The notes under the pieces are model-generated. The model made no database searches. It saw only the letters and a program-made list of their open reading frames with translations, and was not told where the DNA came from. 64,000 bases of DNA from JACRGC01 sp041305345 (lineage in GTDB: Archaea; Micrarchaeota; Micrarchaeia; Norongarragalinales; SBBD01), in NCBI GenBank assembly GCA_041305345.1, contig JBFYLP010000005.1, positions 199,496 to 263,495 of the forward strand. The letters are read 5' to 3'. Numbering within the stretch: the stretch's first letter is position 1; each line of letters starts with the position of its first letter. The position numbers and the translations under genes are program-made. This document shows, in pieces, positions 1-7,173 of this stretch.

Positions 1-2
1 AA

Positions 3-119
3 AGGCAAAAAGTCACATATATTTATTCCGATGATTTCGAGGGCATGGTGTCGAATGTGCTGCCCTCGTTCTGGAGTGAGGAAGCAAGCAAGGCGTTTAG
101 GAACCAAAAACCGAAATAG
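3..119 (+). CDS. C-terminal end of an unidentified protein (cut by window edge)
   Basis: Frame 3 is open from the window edge to a TAG at 117-119 and gives 38 residues (ending SEEASKAFRNQKPK). The segment has an ordinary mixed composition with aromatic and acidic residues, and its stop lies 3 bases from the convergent stop of the next minus-strand gene, the tight packing typical here. No family can be assigned from so short a tail. It could be a chance open frame, but the other two plus frames are quickly closed. Confidence 0.4.
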   Translation, partial: RQKVTYIYSDDFEGMVSNVLPSFWSEEASKAFRNQKPK

Positions 120-122
120 CAT

Positions 123-344
123 TCAGTCGCCGTCATCATCCATCGTGCCGATGCGCTGGCGGGTTCCTTGTTGTTCGTCTGAAGCCGGGTTTAAGAGCCT
201 CATCGCCGCAAGCGCAATGCCCCCGATGGCGAAGAAAGCGCCCATGTCCGTATTTTTCAGTATGAAAATTTCGATGAGGCCGGATATTATCAGGATTTCG
301 CTAATCATGGCGAGGTTGCCAAGGTACGTAACGATCACCTTCAT
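123..344 (-). CDS. Small two-helix membrane protein, unknown function
   Basis: A 73-residue protein starting MKVIVTYLGN. It has two hydrophobic stretches, about residues 9-28 (AMISEILIISGLIEIFI) and 34-49 (GAFFAIGGIALAAMRL), and ends in a polar, acidic tail (TMDDDGD). The start at 344 is preferred over an upstream one because it overlaps the stop of the upstream minus-strand gene as ATGA, indicating translational coupling. No family is recognised. The pair with the neighbouring 53-residue membrane protein suggests two subunits of one small membrane assembly (inference). Confidence 0.6.
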   Translation of the reverse strand: MKVIVTYLGNLAMISEILIISGLIEIFILKNTDMGAFFAIGGIALAAMRLLNPASDEQQGTRQRIGTMDDDGD

Positions 345-502
345 CTGATGGGAATTAGGATCTCGCCTTTCCCTGCCATGATGGCAAGTCCGCTTACGAC
401 GCAAAAGATGCCGATTTCGAAGTGCCCGAATGCGACCAGCACCACCCCTCCCACGATGAGGAGGTCGTCAAGCGTGGAAAAAAAATTTATTATTTCGAGC
501 AT
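341..502 (-). CDS. Tiny 53-residue membrane protein, unknown function
   Basis: The start is ATG at 502 with a GGAGAG ribosome-binding sequence a few bases upstream. The product begins MLEIINFFSTLDDLLIVGG and contains two short hydrophobic helices (DDLLIVGGVVLVAFGHF and IGIFCVVSGLAIMA). Its TGA overlaps the ATG of the following 73-residue membrane protein by four bases. It lies 63 bases downstream of the helicase gene on the same strand and may be read through from it. No homologue is recognised. The two helices and the coupling support a real gene despite its length. Confidence 0.55.
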   Translation of the reverse strand: MLEIINFFSTLDDLLIVGGVVLVAFGHFEIGIFCVVSGLAIMAGKGEILIPIR

Positions 503-565
503 ATTAGCGCTCTCCTTTTCATTATTTGGAAAAATCGCGTGAAATTTGATCAGCCAAAAGGAAGT

Positions 566-1915
566 TCAACGCCGGTACCTGCCCCGATGGTGGCTAGGCC
601 CGCCCGGCCGATGGCCCCCTCCTTCGCTTCGGTGCGAATGGCTAAATTTACCCCGGTCGTGGGGCCTACTGGAGCCGTGGCCTTGCCCGCCCCTTGAATG
701 GGAATAGCCCCTTCCCGGATGCTCCTCCCTGCCGCCATACCCGCCGTATGAAGGCCTCTTCCCAAAGCCGCGGTATTCCTCCGCTTCGGATAGCTGCGGA
801 AGGTGAAGGCCCTCCACCTTCATTTCCGCGATGTCGCACCTTAGTGCAGTTGAAAATTGCCCGATGTTCCGCTTCTCCTCCACGTTGGTTACGAACGTGA
901 CCGCTTCCCCAAGCTTGCCCGCGCGTGCGGTCCTTCCGATGCGGTGCGCATAGACCATCGCATCCTCGGGCATGTTGAAATTCACGACGAGGCCAACATC
1001 ATCCACGTCGATCCCCCTAGCTGCGATGTCGGTTGCGACAAGTATGTTGGCGCGCTGCTGCCTAAAATCGTGCATAGACCTCTCGCGCCTTGCCTGCGTG
1101 AGGTTTCCGTGGAGGAGCGTCGCATTCAGCCCGTTCCTTTCGAGGGAATAGAAAAGGTTGTCCGCCCCCCGCTTTGTCCGGGTGAAGATGATTGTTGATT
1201 TGGGCTTTTTGGTGGTTAGCAGGTGCAGGAGTATTTGGAGCTTGTGCCTGGGATCTGACATCACATAATGCTGCGTTACCCCCTCGACGGTCACCTTGTC
1301 CGCGCTCACGTTTAGGATTTCTGGAGTGCGCATGTGCTGCTTTGCAAGGTTTATGATCTCATCTGGCATCGTTGCGGAGAAGAACACGGTCTGCCGCTTC
1401 TGGGGCACGTGTTGCAGTATTTTCTTGACATCATCAATGAAGCCCATATCGAGCATCCTATCTGCCTCGTCAAGGACGAGGAAATGCACATGGGAGAGGT
1501 CAATTGTCCTCCGCTCCAGATGGTCAAGGAGCCTTCCTGGCGTGCAAACAGCAATCTGTACTCCTCGCTGCAATTCCCGTATCTGGCGCGATATGTCCTC
1601 CCCTCCGTAAATGGAAACGACCGAATGCGGCGTATGCTTTCCAAGCTCGTAGAACTCCTGCTTCACCTGCAATGCAAGCTCCCTTGTTGGCTCAAGTATC
1701 AGTGCCTGGATCCGCTTCTCAGGATGCAGAAGCTGCAGTATCGGGATTGCAAACGCAGCGGTCTTGCCCGTTCCAGTTTTTGCCTGGCCAATTAGGTCCA
1801 CTCCTTGGATCAGGAGGGGGATCGCCTTCTCCTGGATGTCTGTTGGCTTTTCGAACCCGAGCTCCTTCACGGCACGCGCTATGTTGGGATGCATACCTAA
1901 TTTTGAAAACGGCAT
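566..1915 (-). CDS. DEAD-box ATP-dependent RNA helicase
   Basis: A 449-residue RNA helicase that unwinds or remodels RNA with ATP, likely in ribosome assembly or mRNA turnover. All core motifs are visible in order: Q motif (GFEKPTDIQ, about 20-28), motif I AKTGTGKT (45-52), PTRELALQ, DEAD (near 150), SAT, and the RecA2 motifs ATDIAARGID and HRIGRTARAG (near 325). The last ~70 residues are Gly/Arg/Ser/His rich, an RNA-binding tail seen in RhlE/CsdA-like enzymes. The ATG at 1915 follows an AAAGGTG ribosome-binding sequence and lies about 45 bases after the start predicted from its TATA box. Which cellular RNA it serves cannot be told from sequence. Confidence 0.95.
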   Translation of the reverse strand: MPFSKLGMHPNIARAVKELGFEKPTDIQEKAIPLLIQGVDLIGQAKTGTGKTAAFAIPILQLLHPEKRIQALILEPTRELALQVKQEFYELGKHTPHSVVSIYGGEDISRQIRELQRGVQIAVCTPGRLLDHLERRTIDLSHVHFLVLDEADRMLDMGFIDDVKKILQHVPQKRQTVFFSATMPDEIINLAKQHMRTPEILNVSADKVTVEGVTQHYVMSDPRHKLQILLHLLTTKKPKSTIIFTRTKRGADNLFYSLERNGLNATLLHGNLTQARRERSMHDFRQQRANILVATDIAARGIDVDDVGLVVNFNMPEDAMVYAHRIGRTARAGKLGEAVTFVTNVEEKRNIGQFSTALRCDIAEMKVEGLHLPQLSEAEEYRGFGKRPSYGGYGGREEHPGRGYSHSRGGQGHGSSRPHDRGKFSHSHRSEGGGHRPGGPSHHRGRYRR

Positions 1916-1979
1916 TGTAACACCTTTTGAAACTGGATCGCTTGTAATGAAGCAATAGTTGGGAAGAATTAGGTGGGGA

Positions 1980-1998
1980 AGTGTTATTTAAAATGCGC
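1980..1998 (-). promoter_or_regulatory. TATA promoter of the DEAD-box helicase
   Basis: On the minus strand the sequence CATTTTAAATAACAC forms a TATA-like box about 70 bases before the helicase ATG. Transcription would begin near 1960, giving a leader of about 45 bases with the AAAGGTG ribosome-binding sequence near its end. Confidence 0.45.
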
Positions 1999-2081
1999 AC
2001 TTTGGGGGGCGGGTTTGGTTTTTTTAAGCATACTTTGGGATCCGACGAATTTTGTGTGGCCGGCCAATCCGTACCCGCCTA

Positions 2082-2106
2082 AGGGGTTTTGCAAAAAAAA
2101 GCCCCT
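2082..2106 (-). terminator. Hairpin at the 3' end of the alkD-like gene
   Basis: Read on the minus strand, AGGGG-C-TTTT, a loop TTTTGC, then AAAA-CCCCT pair into a hairpin that begins on the stop codon of the AlkD-like gene. It includes a run of eight T. It most likely acts as a transcription terminator. Because the gene contains an in-frame TGA, the structure was also considered as a SECIS element, but no archaeal SECIS consensus is evident. Confidence 0.4.
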
Positions 2107-2821
2107 ACCCTAAAACTTCCTTCCTTAAATTGGGGGGGAACTTCTCCGTCGCATACATAAGAAGCGTGCGGCCCGCATCCTTATGTTCGAGCAGGAACCC
2201 AAGCACCTCGCCCCGATGCACCTTGGCAGCCTCGCGGAGCATCCAGCCAGTGCCCTTCTGGACCATGTCGTCCTTCTCGTAAATGTTTTTTTTTGCAATT
2301 TCAAGCACTTCATCCAAAAACTTCCCATTCCTTGCCGGCAAAATCATCGTGACTGCCGAGGCGCGCTTCTTCCACCGATTTTCCGAGTCAGCCCATCCAA
2401 TAAGCCTCCTTAGAAGTTTGGGGTGCTTTTCAACGCACGCGGCTACGGAATGGTTTCAAAGGTTGTCGCAGTTTGCCCAATTGTCCACGTATTTGTCGAC
2501 CCACCTCTCGAAAATGAGGAAGGTGCCCTTGATAAATTCCTCCCGATGGCGGTAAATGAGATAGCCTGCGAGCATCTGTTCCTCCATCCACCCATCCTTC
2601 TGCAATTGCTCAGCAAGGGAAAGGAGCTGGTTAAAATCGGCCTTCCCCTCCAACTCCTCATCCACCGACCGGGCGATTTTTTGGGCATCACTTTGCCTCA
2701 CTCCGTAAGGATTGATCTTCTCCTTGAAGCAGCGCAGTTCCCCCTCGCGGTATTCCTTATCGATGTGCTTCCTTAGTTCCCTGCGGATTTTTGCAATCAT
2801 TATTTCGGTTTTCATTTCCAA
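2105..2821 (-). pseudogene. AlkD-like DNA alkylation repair HEAT-repeat glycosylase with one in-frame TGA
   Basis: The frame runs 238 codons, the usual length of this family, but a TGA at 2456-2458 splits it into 121 and 116 residues. Family similarity continues unbroken in the same frame on both sides: DNWANCDNL before, then NHSVAAC, WADSENRWKKRASAV, DMVQKGTGWMLREAAK after. In the homologues I recall, the TGA position is Cys (CDxLCNH). AlkD-type enzymes are all-helical HEAT-repeat proteins that excise alkylated bases. The gene starts inside the 3' end of the protease-like gene (10-base overlap; the Met at 2815 is also possible). Possible explanations are a recent nonsense mutation, a sequencing error, or recoding (Cys/selenocysteine). 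Family assignment is secure; functional state is not. Confidence 0.8.
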
Positions 2822-3567
2822 ATCCCTTTGAATTTCCCGCGGTTTTCATATAGCCATTGTGCAGAAAAAATGAAGATTGCAGCTGCGAAGGAGTACTCCG
2901 AAAAGCCTAGCTGGATGGCCCTGCCCTTGATGAGGAACCAAATGAGGGCTACGGAGGTGCCAATCAGCAGCAGGTGGGCGAAAGGAAGGGGTTTTTGTTT
3001 GATTAGGAAAATGAGCCCTGCAGTGGAGCCGGCAATTCCAATTAGCATAAGTACGTCGCCAGCGGCCCTAAGCAAAAGGCCCAGGGTATGCTCCTCACCC
3101 AGCATCCCCCATCGCGAAAGGAGGAAATACCAGTCGTGGTTTGCCTTGCTCATCGGGGTATTGCTAAGGTAAGAATAACCGTGGGGGCTACTCGCGCTTT
3201 CCATATAGTTGGCCGTGTAGGGAAGGTCCGAACCGATGCAAGCGATGAAAATCAACGCAAGGACGGCGCTCCTTTTGGATTTGGCGCAAAGGAGGACGAG
3301 CAGGGATGGCACGAGGTACTCGAATAGCGTCCCGCCAAGGACGTGCAGGTACTGGCTGGCGCCAATTGTCCTGAAGAGGAAATGGCCGAATTCGTGCACG
3401 ATGACGGAAATCCACGCATACGGATTGATGTGGAAAACGCGGTTTGGCGAGAAGAAGAAGATGTACGCGATCGGGAGGATGAAGACCGCGTGCAGCAGCA
3501 TCGTTTTTGCAATCGTCATGTTGAGCTTTTTCGTGTCGTCCTCCTCGAACTCCTCATCGAAAAACAT
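2812..3567 (-). CDS. Membrane protein with HEFGH zinc-protease motif (M50-like)
   Basis: A 251-residue protein with about six hydrophobic segments. The motif HEFGH at residues 58-62 sits in a membrane segment, as in site-2-protease-like M50 peptidases, and a later NHDW-LLSRWGML block resembles the conserved HDWxxLL element of uncharacterised bacterial M50-like proteins, which may supply a further zinc ligand. Substrate is unknown. The ATG at 3567 is preceded by a TATA-like TTTTTAAG about 25-30 bases upstream (3590-3598), so the message may be nearly leaderless. It heads a two-gene unit with the alkD-like gene. Proteolytic activity is an inference from the motif alone. Confidence 0.65.
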   Translation of the reverse strand: MFFDEEFEEDDTKKLNMTIAKTMLLHAVFILPIAYIFFFSPNRVFHINPYAWISVIVHEFGHFLFRTIGASQYLHVLGGTLFEYLVPSLLVLLCAKSKRSAVLALIFIACIGSDLPYTANYMESASSPHGYSYLSNTPMSKANHDWYFLLSRWGMLGEEHTLGLLLRAAGDVLMLIGIAGSTAGLIFLIKQKPLPFAHLLLIGTSVALIWFLIKGRAIQLGFSEYSFAAAIFIFSAQWLYENRGKFKGIWK

Positions 3568-3613
3568 GGAATTAATGAATCGGAATGAACTTAAAAATTA
3601 GCCTGATTCGTCA

Positions 3614-5182
3614 TCACTTCACACGTCTAACGATTCCGCTTGTAGCGTCAACTTCCACCTTGTCTCCATCCTTGAGCACTTTGGTTGCGATCTTGGTGCC
3701 AATCACGCAGGGGATGTTCATTTCCCTCGAGACGATCGCGGCGTGGCATGTGACGCCTCCCTGGTCCGTGATGATTGCAGCAGCCTTCCTCATCGCGGGA
3801 ACCACGTCCGGGTCGGTTGCGTATGCGACCAGAATGTCCCCTTTATGCATCTTATGCATGTCCTTTGCTCCCTGGATGATTTTTACCTTCCCCCTAGCCT
3901 TCCCCAAGCACGCACACTGGCCGCGCAGCTCGCTAACCTCCCCTAACGCCTCTGTTTCAATGAGTTTTTCGAGCTTTTTTGCTTCCTCGCCGGTGCAGAC
4001 GTATTCACGGCCTTCCTCGGTGTAAAGGGCGCAGAATTCCGTGCGCTTGCGTATTTCAGCCTTGTTCACCTTCCCCTCCAGCAGCATTCCCTTGATCTCT
4101 TCGGGAAGCATGAAGCGGACTTGGTTCGCAGTAAGCCCATTTCTCTTCCCGATCTCAACGAATATCGGGTTTAGATGGTACCACGTAAGGATCTGCGCGT
4201 TCCTGCGGTACCATTTCGTGACCATGAATTCGGAGAAGATGCGGAAAAGGTGGCGGTAGTAGGGGCTGATGCCAAGCCTGCTGAAGAGCGCTCCCTTCTC
4301 AACGACTTTCGCCTTGAATTCCCCATCCAGCCTTGCTCGCTCCTCGGCTGCATTCCTGTTCTCCTGCACGAATTCCGAGAATTGGCGGTAGTAGGGCTCC
4401 GCGCAAAGGCTTTCGGTTGTTCCGTGGTACATGAATTTCAAATGGACGTAGTTTTTCCAGTGGGCTTCAATTAGTTTTTTGATTTCTCCCCTGGCCTTTT
4501 CGCGCAGATTTTTCCCAGCAGTGAACAATTCCCTGTGGTATCCGTCATTTTGGATTTTCATCGCAATGCGAAGGAAGCTTTTTGTCTCCCTCATCGCTAC
4601 GGTTTCCTCCTCTGGCGCAGTGAGGGTCACGAAATGGCCGCTGACCTCCTCCTCGCTTTTGCATTTCGTTTCCAGGCATTCCCGCAGCTTCGTGGTGAAG
4701 AGGGGGAAGAACATGTCGGTAACGTTCGAAAGCCAGCCGTATTCGTAGAGCCTGTGGTGAATGCGGTCGGATTCGGACAGAAAATGCCATAATTGCAAAT
4801 TGCCCATCTTGCCAGCATCCTTTCCCCGGAATTTTTCCGTCTGCCTCACAAGCACGTCCGACCGTTTTTTTATCTGCCAATTTATCTTGTCGCCGAATTT
4901 TGGGTCTTTTTCGATCATGCCAAATACGTGCTTGGAGAAGCGCTCGTTGTCCTTCCCGCCGTAATGGAAACGGCACCGCATCCCATTGAAGATCGTAAGG
5001 ACCTTGCGGTAATTGGTGCCCACGGAATTTACCATCTCATTCACGAATGCGCGCGTCCAAACCTGCGTGAAATAGAAATCTAAGTCGGGGATGTCCTCCG
5101 CTAGCATCCATTTGTCCTTGTCGTTGAACGTGCGCAGCGCATCTGTGCTGTTAACCTGCATTTTCCCCATCGCCCATATCAT
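3614..5182 (-). CDS. Protein with C-terminal PEP-utilising swivelling (phosphohistidine) domain
   Basis: About 520 residues. The C-terminal ~85 residues form a PEP-utilising mobile domain with the phospho-acceptor signature GGVTCHAAIVSRE (active His near 459) and the typical ending DGDKVEVDATSG. There is no ATP-grasp domain and no PEP/pyruvate barrel, so it is not PEP synthase or PPDK. The N-terminal ~400 residues are charged and aromatic-rich with no recognised fold. The protein could carry phosphate between partners or be a regulatory remnant. Possible starts are 5182, 5170 and 5161; a TATA box at about 5198-5209 puts transcription start close to the first, so a leaderless message is likely. 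Confidence 0.7.
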   Translation of the reverse strand: MIWAMGKMQVNSTDALRTFNDKDKWMLAEDIPDLDFYFTQVWTRAFVNEMVNSVGTNYRKVLTIFNGMRCRFHYGGKDNERFSKHVFGMIEKDPKFGDKINWQIKKRSDVLVRQTEKFRGKDAGKMGNLQLWHFLSESDRIHHRLYEYGWLSNVTDMFFPLFTTKLRECLETKCKSEEEVSGHFVTLTAPEEETVAMRETKSFLRIAMKIQNDGYHRELFTAGKNLREKARGEIKKLIEAHWKNYVHLKFMYHGTTESLCAEPYYRQFSEFVQENRNAAEERARLDGEFKAKVVEKGALFSRLGISPYYRHLFRIFSEFMVTKWYRRNAQILTWYHLNPIFVEIGKRNGLTANQVRFMLPEEIKGMLLEGKVNKAEIRKRTEFCALYTEEGREYVCTGEEAKKLEKLIETEALGEVSELRGQCACLGKARGKVKIIQGAKDMHKMHKGDILVAYATDPDVVPAMRKAAAIITDQGGVTCHAAIVSREMNIPCVIGTKIATKVLKDGDKVEVDATSGIVRRVK

Positions 5183-5197
5183 TCTAAGGAAATCTGT

Positions 5198-5226
5198 TTA
5201 AAACCATTTACCCACGTATGCGTGGT
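5198..5226 (-). promoter_or_regulatory. TATA box with adjoining inverted repeat before the PEP-swivel gene
   Basis: On the minus strand GGTTTTAAACA (about 5199-5209) is a TATA-like box 20-25 bases before the gene. Directly upstream lies the inverted repeat CCACG-TATG-CGTGG (5212-5225), placed where an archaeal activator or repressor would contact the promoter. No regulator can be named. Confidence 0.4.
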
Positions 5227-5262
5227 TAAGCGTCTTGGGGGAAACCATCGGCCTCCCCTGCA

Positions 5263-5284
5263 ATCGTGAAGCTTGCTTCGCGAT
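5263..5284. other. Strong stem-loop in intergenic DNA
   Basis: ATCGTGAAGC and GCTTCGCGAT face each other with a two-base spacer, allowing a 10-bp stem with one G-U pair. It lies in the 150-base gap between the HTH_10 regulator and the PEP-swivel gene, 3' of the regulator on the minus strand. It may be a transcript-end structure; there is no T-run right after it, so a terminator call is not secure. Confidence 0.35.
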
Positions 5285-5336
5285 GAGTTGAGCTTTTGCC
5301 CAACGATGCCCTTGGAAGCAACCCCCTTCCTTTTGC

Positions 5337-6002
5337 TTAAAATACCCCGTGCATCTGCCTTACTGCCATCGGGATGAGCGCATTTTCCGCAAGTCTTAGA
5401 TGCTCCCGCAATGTCGCAGGCGAGATATGGAGGCGCCGTGCAAGCTGTTTCAGGTTCATTCTCCTCGGAAACGAATAATACCCCGATTCGACCGCCTTTT
5501 TCAGCACGTCGCGCCTTTTTTCAGGCAGCTTTTCAAGAATGTCCGGGATGAAGAAATCAACTCGCTGTTCCTTCAGTTTTAGCAGTTGCAATGTTGCGTG
5601 CTCGCTCCTCTTGCCCACCTTTTCCTTCAGGCGCAGCAGGTTCTTCTTGTCCCAGCTTCCCACAAACCAATATTCGGAACCTCCTTTCAGTATGAACGGC
5701 TTCACGAAGAAAACGTCCTCATCGAGTATCAGCGTGTGGTAGGAATAGGAAGTGGTTGGGATGTTGAAATAGACGTGGTTTTCCTCTATTTTCCGGATTT
5801 CGTAACGCTTCATTTTCCGTTCCAATTCCAAAACATATTCCTTCCATTCGGGGCCGTAAACCGCTAGCGCCTTGGTTACGTAGGTTTTCCCGCCCTTCTT
5901 GTACTCGTTAAGGTAAATGCTCGTGACAACTACGTCATACTTCGCAGTAAGCTTCATCGCTTCGCTGGTCTCGTGCCAGACCTTGAATTCCGCTACCCAC
6001 AT
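5337..6002 (-). CDS. Transcription regulator of the bacterio-opsin activator (HTH_10) type
   Basis: A 221-residue protein. The last ~55 residues match the HTH_10 DNA-binding domain of Bat-like archaeal regulators: LPEKRRDVLKKAVESGYY followed by a helix-turn-helix (LKQLARRLHISPATLREHL). The N-terminal ~150 residues form an uncharacterised sensor or ligand domain rich in beta-type residues, as in other archaeal members. It acts in the cytoplasm on promoters that cannot be named from sequence. The ATG at 6002 lies about 30 bases from a TATA box shared with the divergent HNH gene, so one promoter element probably serves both, and the regulator may control it (inference). Confidence 0.85.
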   Translation of the reverse strand: MWVAEFKVWHETSEAMKLTAKYDVVVTSIYLNEYKKGGKTYVTKALAVYGPEWKEYVLELERKMKRYEIRKIEENHVYFNIPTTSYSYHTLILDEDVFFVKPFILKGGSEYWFVGSWDKKNLLRLKEKVGKRSEHATLQLLKLKEQRVDFFIPDILEKLPEKRRDVLKKAVESGYYSFPRRMNLKQLARRLHISPATLREHLRLAENALIPMAVRQMHGVF

Positions 6003-6026
6003 TGAAAATGGTAGGATTTCAGCAGC

Positions 6027-6037
6027 TTAATATATTT
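6027..6037. promoter_or_regulatory. Shared bidirectional TATA box
   Basis: TTAATATATTT reads as a TATA box on both strands. Its centre (about 6032) is 25 bases from predicted starts at about 6007 on the minus strand and 6057 on the plus strand, matching genes that begin at 6002 and 6063. Both messages would be nearly leaderless. No second TATA is visible in the 60-base gap. Confidence 0.5.
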
Positions 6038-6062
6038 CCGCTTGCAGATAATTGTGACACAC

Positions 6063-6536
6063 ATGTTCAAATTGCCAACAGCCACGATGTTCAAGATCTT
6101 CCTTCGGGACCAGAATAAGTGCCTTGTCTGCAGGCGCGGCGCCGAGGACGGTGTCGAGCTAAAAATCCACCACATAACGCCGGTTGCTGCCGGAGGCACA
6201 AACAGCATCCACAATCTGAAGACGCTTTGCCTCGAATGCACTGGGTTGTCCGCTGAAAGGGCGGCCCTCACTTACGCTCCCCTCAAGAAGCATAACCGCA
6301 TCCCGCCGGAATACGCGCTAGGGGTGCTAGGCCAGGCATTGAAAGGCTTTCGGAGCAAGCACCAAAAGCAGGAAATTTCATTGGAGGAAGCTACGATCGC
6401 ATCAAACAACCCGGAATTCGTTAGGGGCGTCAACCCCCTGTTTTCACCTCTTCCAAAAGCTGCCATCCTCGCTGCTGCGCTTGCAATGCACGAGGAGGGA
6501 AGGCTTCGGATTGAAGGCACGCTGATCCGTTTATAG
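6063..6536 (+). CDS. HNH-motif protein (HNH endonuclease-like)
   Basis: 157 residues from ATG 6063. Residues ~10-60 carry an HNH nuclease core: RDQNKCLVC, then KIHHITPVAAGG, then NSIHNLKTLCLEC, with two CxxC pairs (zinc) and the HH and N-H catalytic positions. The C-terminal ~90 residues are helical and unassigned. An upstream TTG (6042) would also be in frame, but the shared TATA predicts transcription from about 6057, favouring the ATG. The next gene starts 8 bases after its stop, so the two are probably cotranscribed. DNA cleavage is inferred from the motif; substrate unknown (mobile-element-derived, repair or defence are all possible). Confidence 0.7.
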   Translation: MFKLPTATMFKIFLRDQNKCLVCRRGAEDGVELKIHHITPVAAGGTNSIHNLKTLCLECTGLSAERAALTYAPLKKHNRIPPEYALGVLGQALKGFRSKHQKQEISLEEATIASNNPEFVRGVNPLFSPLPKAAILAAALAMHEEGRLRIEGTLIRL

Positions 6537-6544
6537 GCGGTCAA

Positions 6545-7168
6545 ATGGAGCGAAAATTCAACTATGAAAACACATTTGGCCCACTGGTCGGGCGGTATGT
6601 AAAAAAGGCAGGGGAATTGCAGGACTTGGTTCGGAAAAACGGCATCCGGTTCGAGCTGATGCATTTCGATGAATGGGGGCAGAAAAAAAACGAGAAGCTA
6701 TTCAAGATAAACAGGCTTACCCCAACGGAAAAAGGCGAATTGCTAAAAAATTTCGGGATAGACGAAGGGGAAAGGCAAAAGAAAATCCTTAAGGATTGGG
6801 GGATGAGCGAAGGGGAAATTTTCGATGCCGACTTGAATAGGCATTTCAACAATTTCTTCAGGAAGGTCGAATTCAGGAAACGGCTCGTAGGCCAGGTTCA
6901 AGGAGGGCGGATCCTGGGCGAAATGAGGGAGCTGATTTTTGAGCTTAATCGCCACCATAAGGCGCTGATGCAGCTGGAAGGGAAGCTGGAGCAAAGGATG
7001 CGCAAGCTAAGTGGAAGGAATAGGGATGAAATTGGAAATGTTTTGAAGGAACATAGGCTTCGGGATTGGCAGATCATCGGGGGAGGGCTGAGCAGGAACT
7101 TCACGGACTCGCTCTACAATCTGCTGCTTGAGCACCATAAAAATATTACGATGGAACGCGGCGGATGA
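6545..7168 (+). CDS. Uncharacterised charged helical protein
   Basis: 207 residues, highly charged, soluble, predicted mostly helical, with no signal peptide or membrane segment and no Cys. No family is recognised. It begins 8 bases after the HNH gene and ends 5 bases before the convergent asparagine synthetase gene. Cotranscription with the HNH protein suggests a shared role, for example partner or inhibitor, but nothing in its sequence proves this. Confidence 0.6.
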   Translation: MERKFNYENTFGPLVGRYVKKAGELQDLVRKNGIRFELMHFDEWGQKKNEKLFKINRLTPTEKGELLKNFGIDEGERQKKILKDWGMSEGEIFDADLNRHFNNFFRKVEFRKRLVGQVQGGRILGEMRELIFELNRHHKALMQLEGKLEQRMRKLSGRNRDEIGNVLKEHRLRDWQIIGGGLSRNFTDSLYNLLLEHHKNITMERGG

Positions 7169-7173
7169 CCCCC

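Noticed and set aside
123..404. Longer version of the 73-residue protein with start at 404
   Set aside because: The extra N-terminus is out of keeping with the membrane protein and the ATGA overlap points to 344.
2456..2458. Reassigned TGA code for the whole organism
   Set aside because: TGA is used as a stop by many genes here, for example at 12356-12358 and 341-343, so only this site is anomalous.
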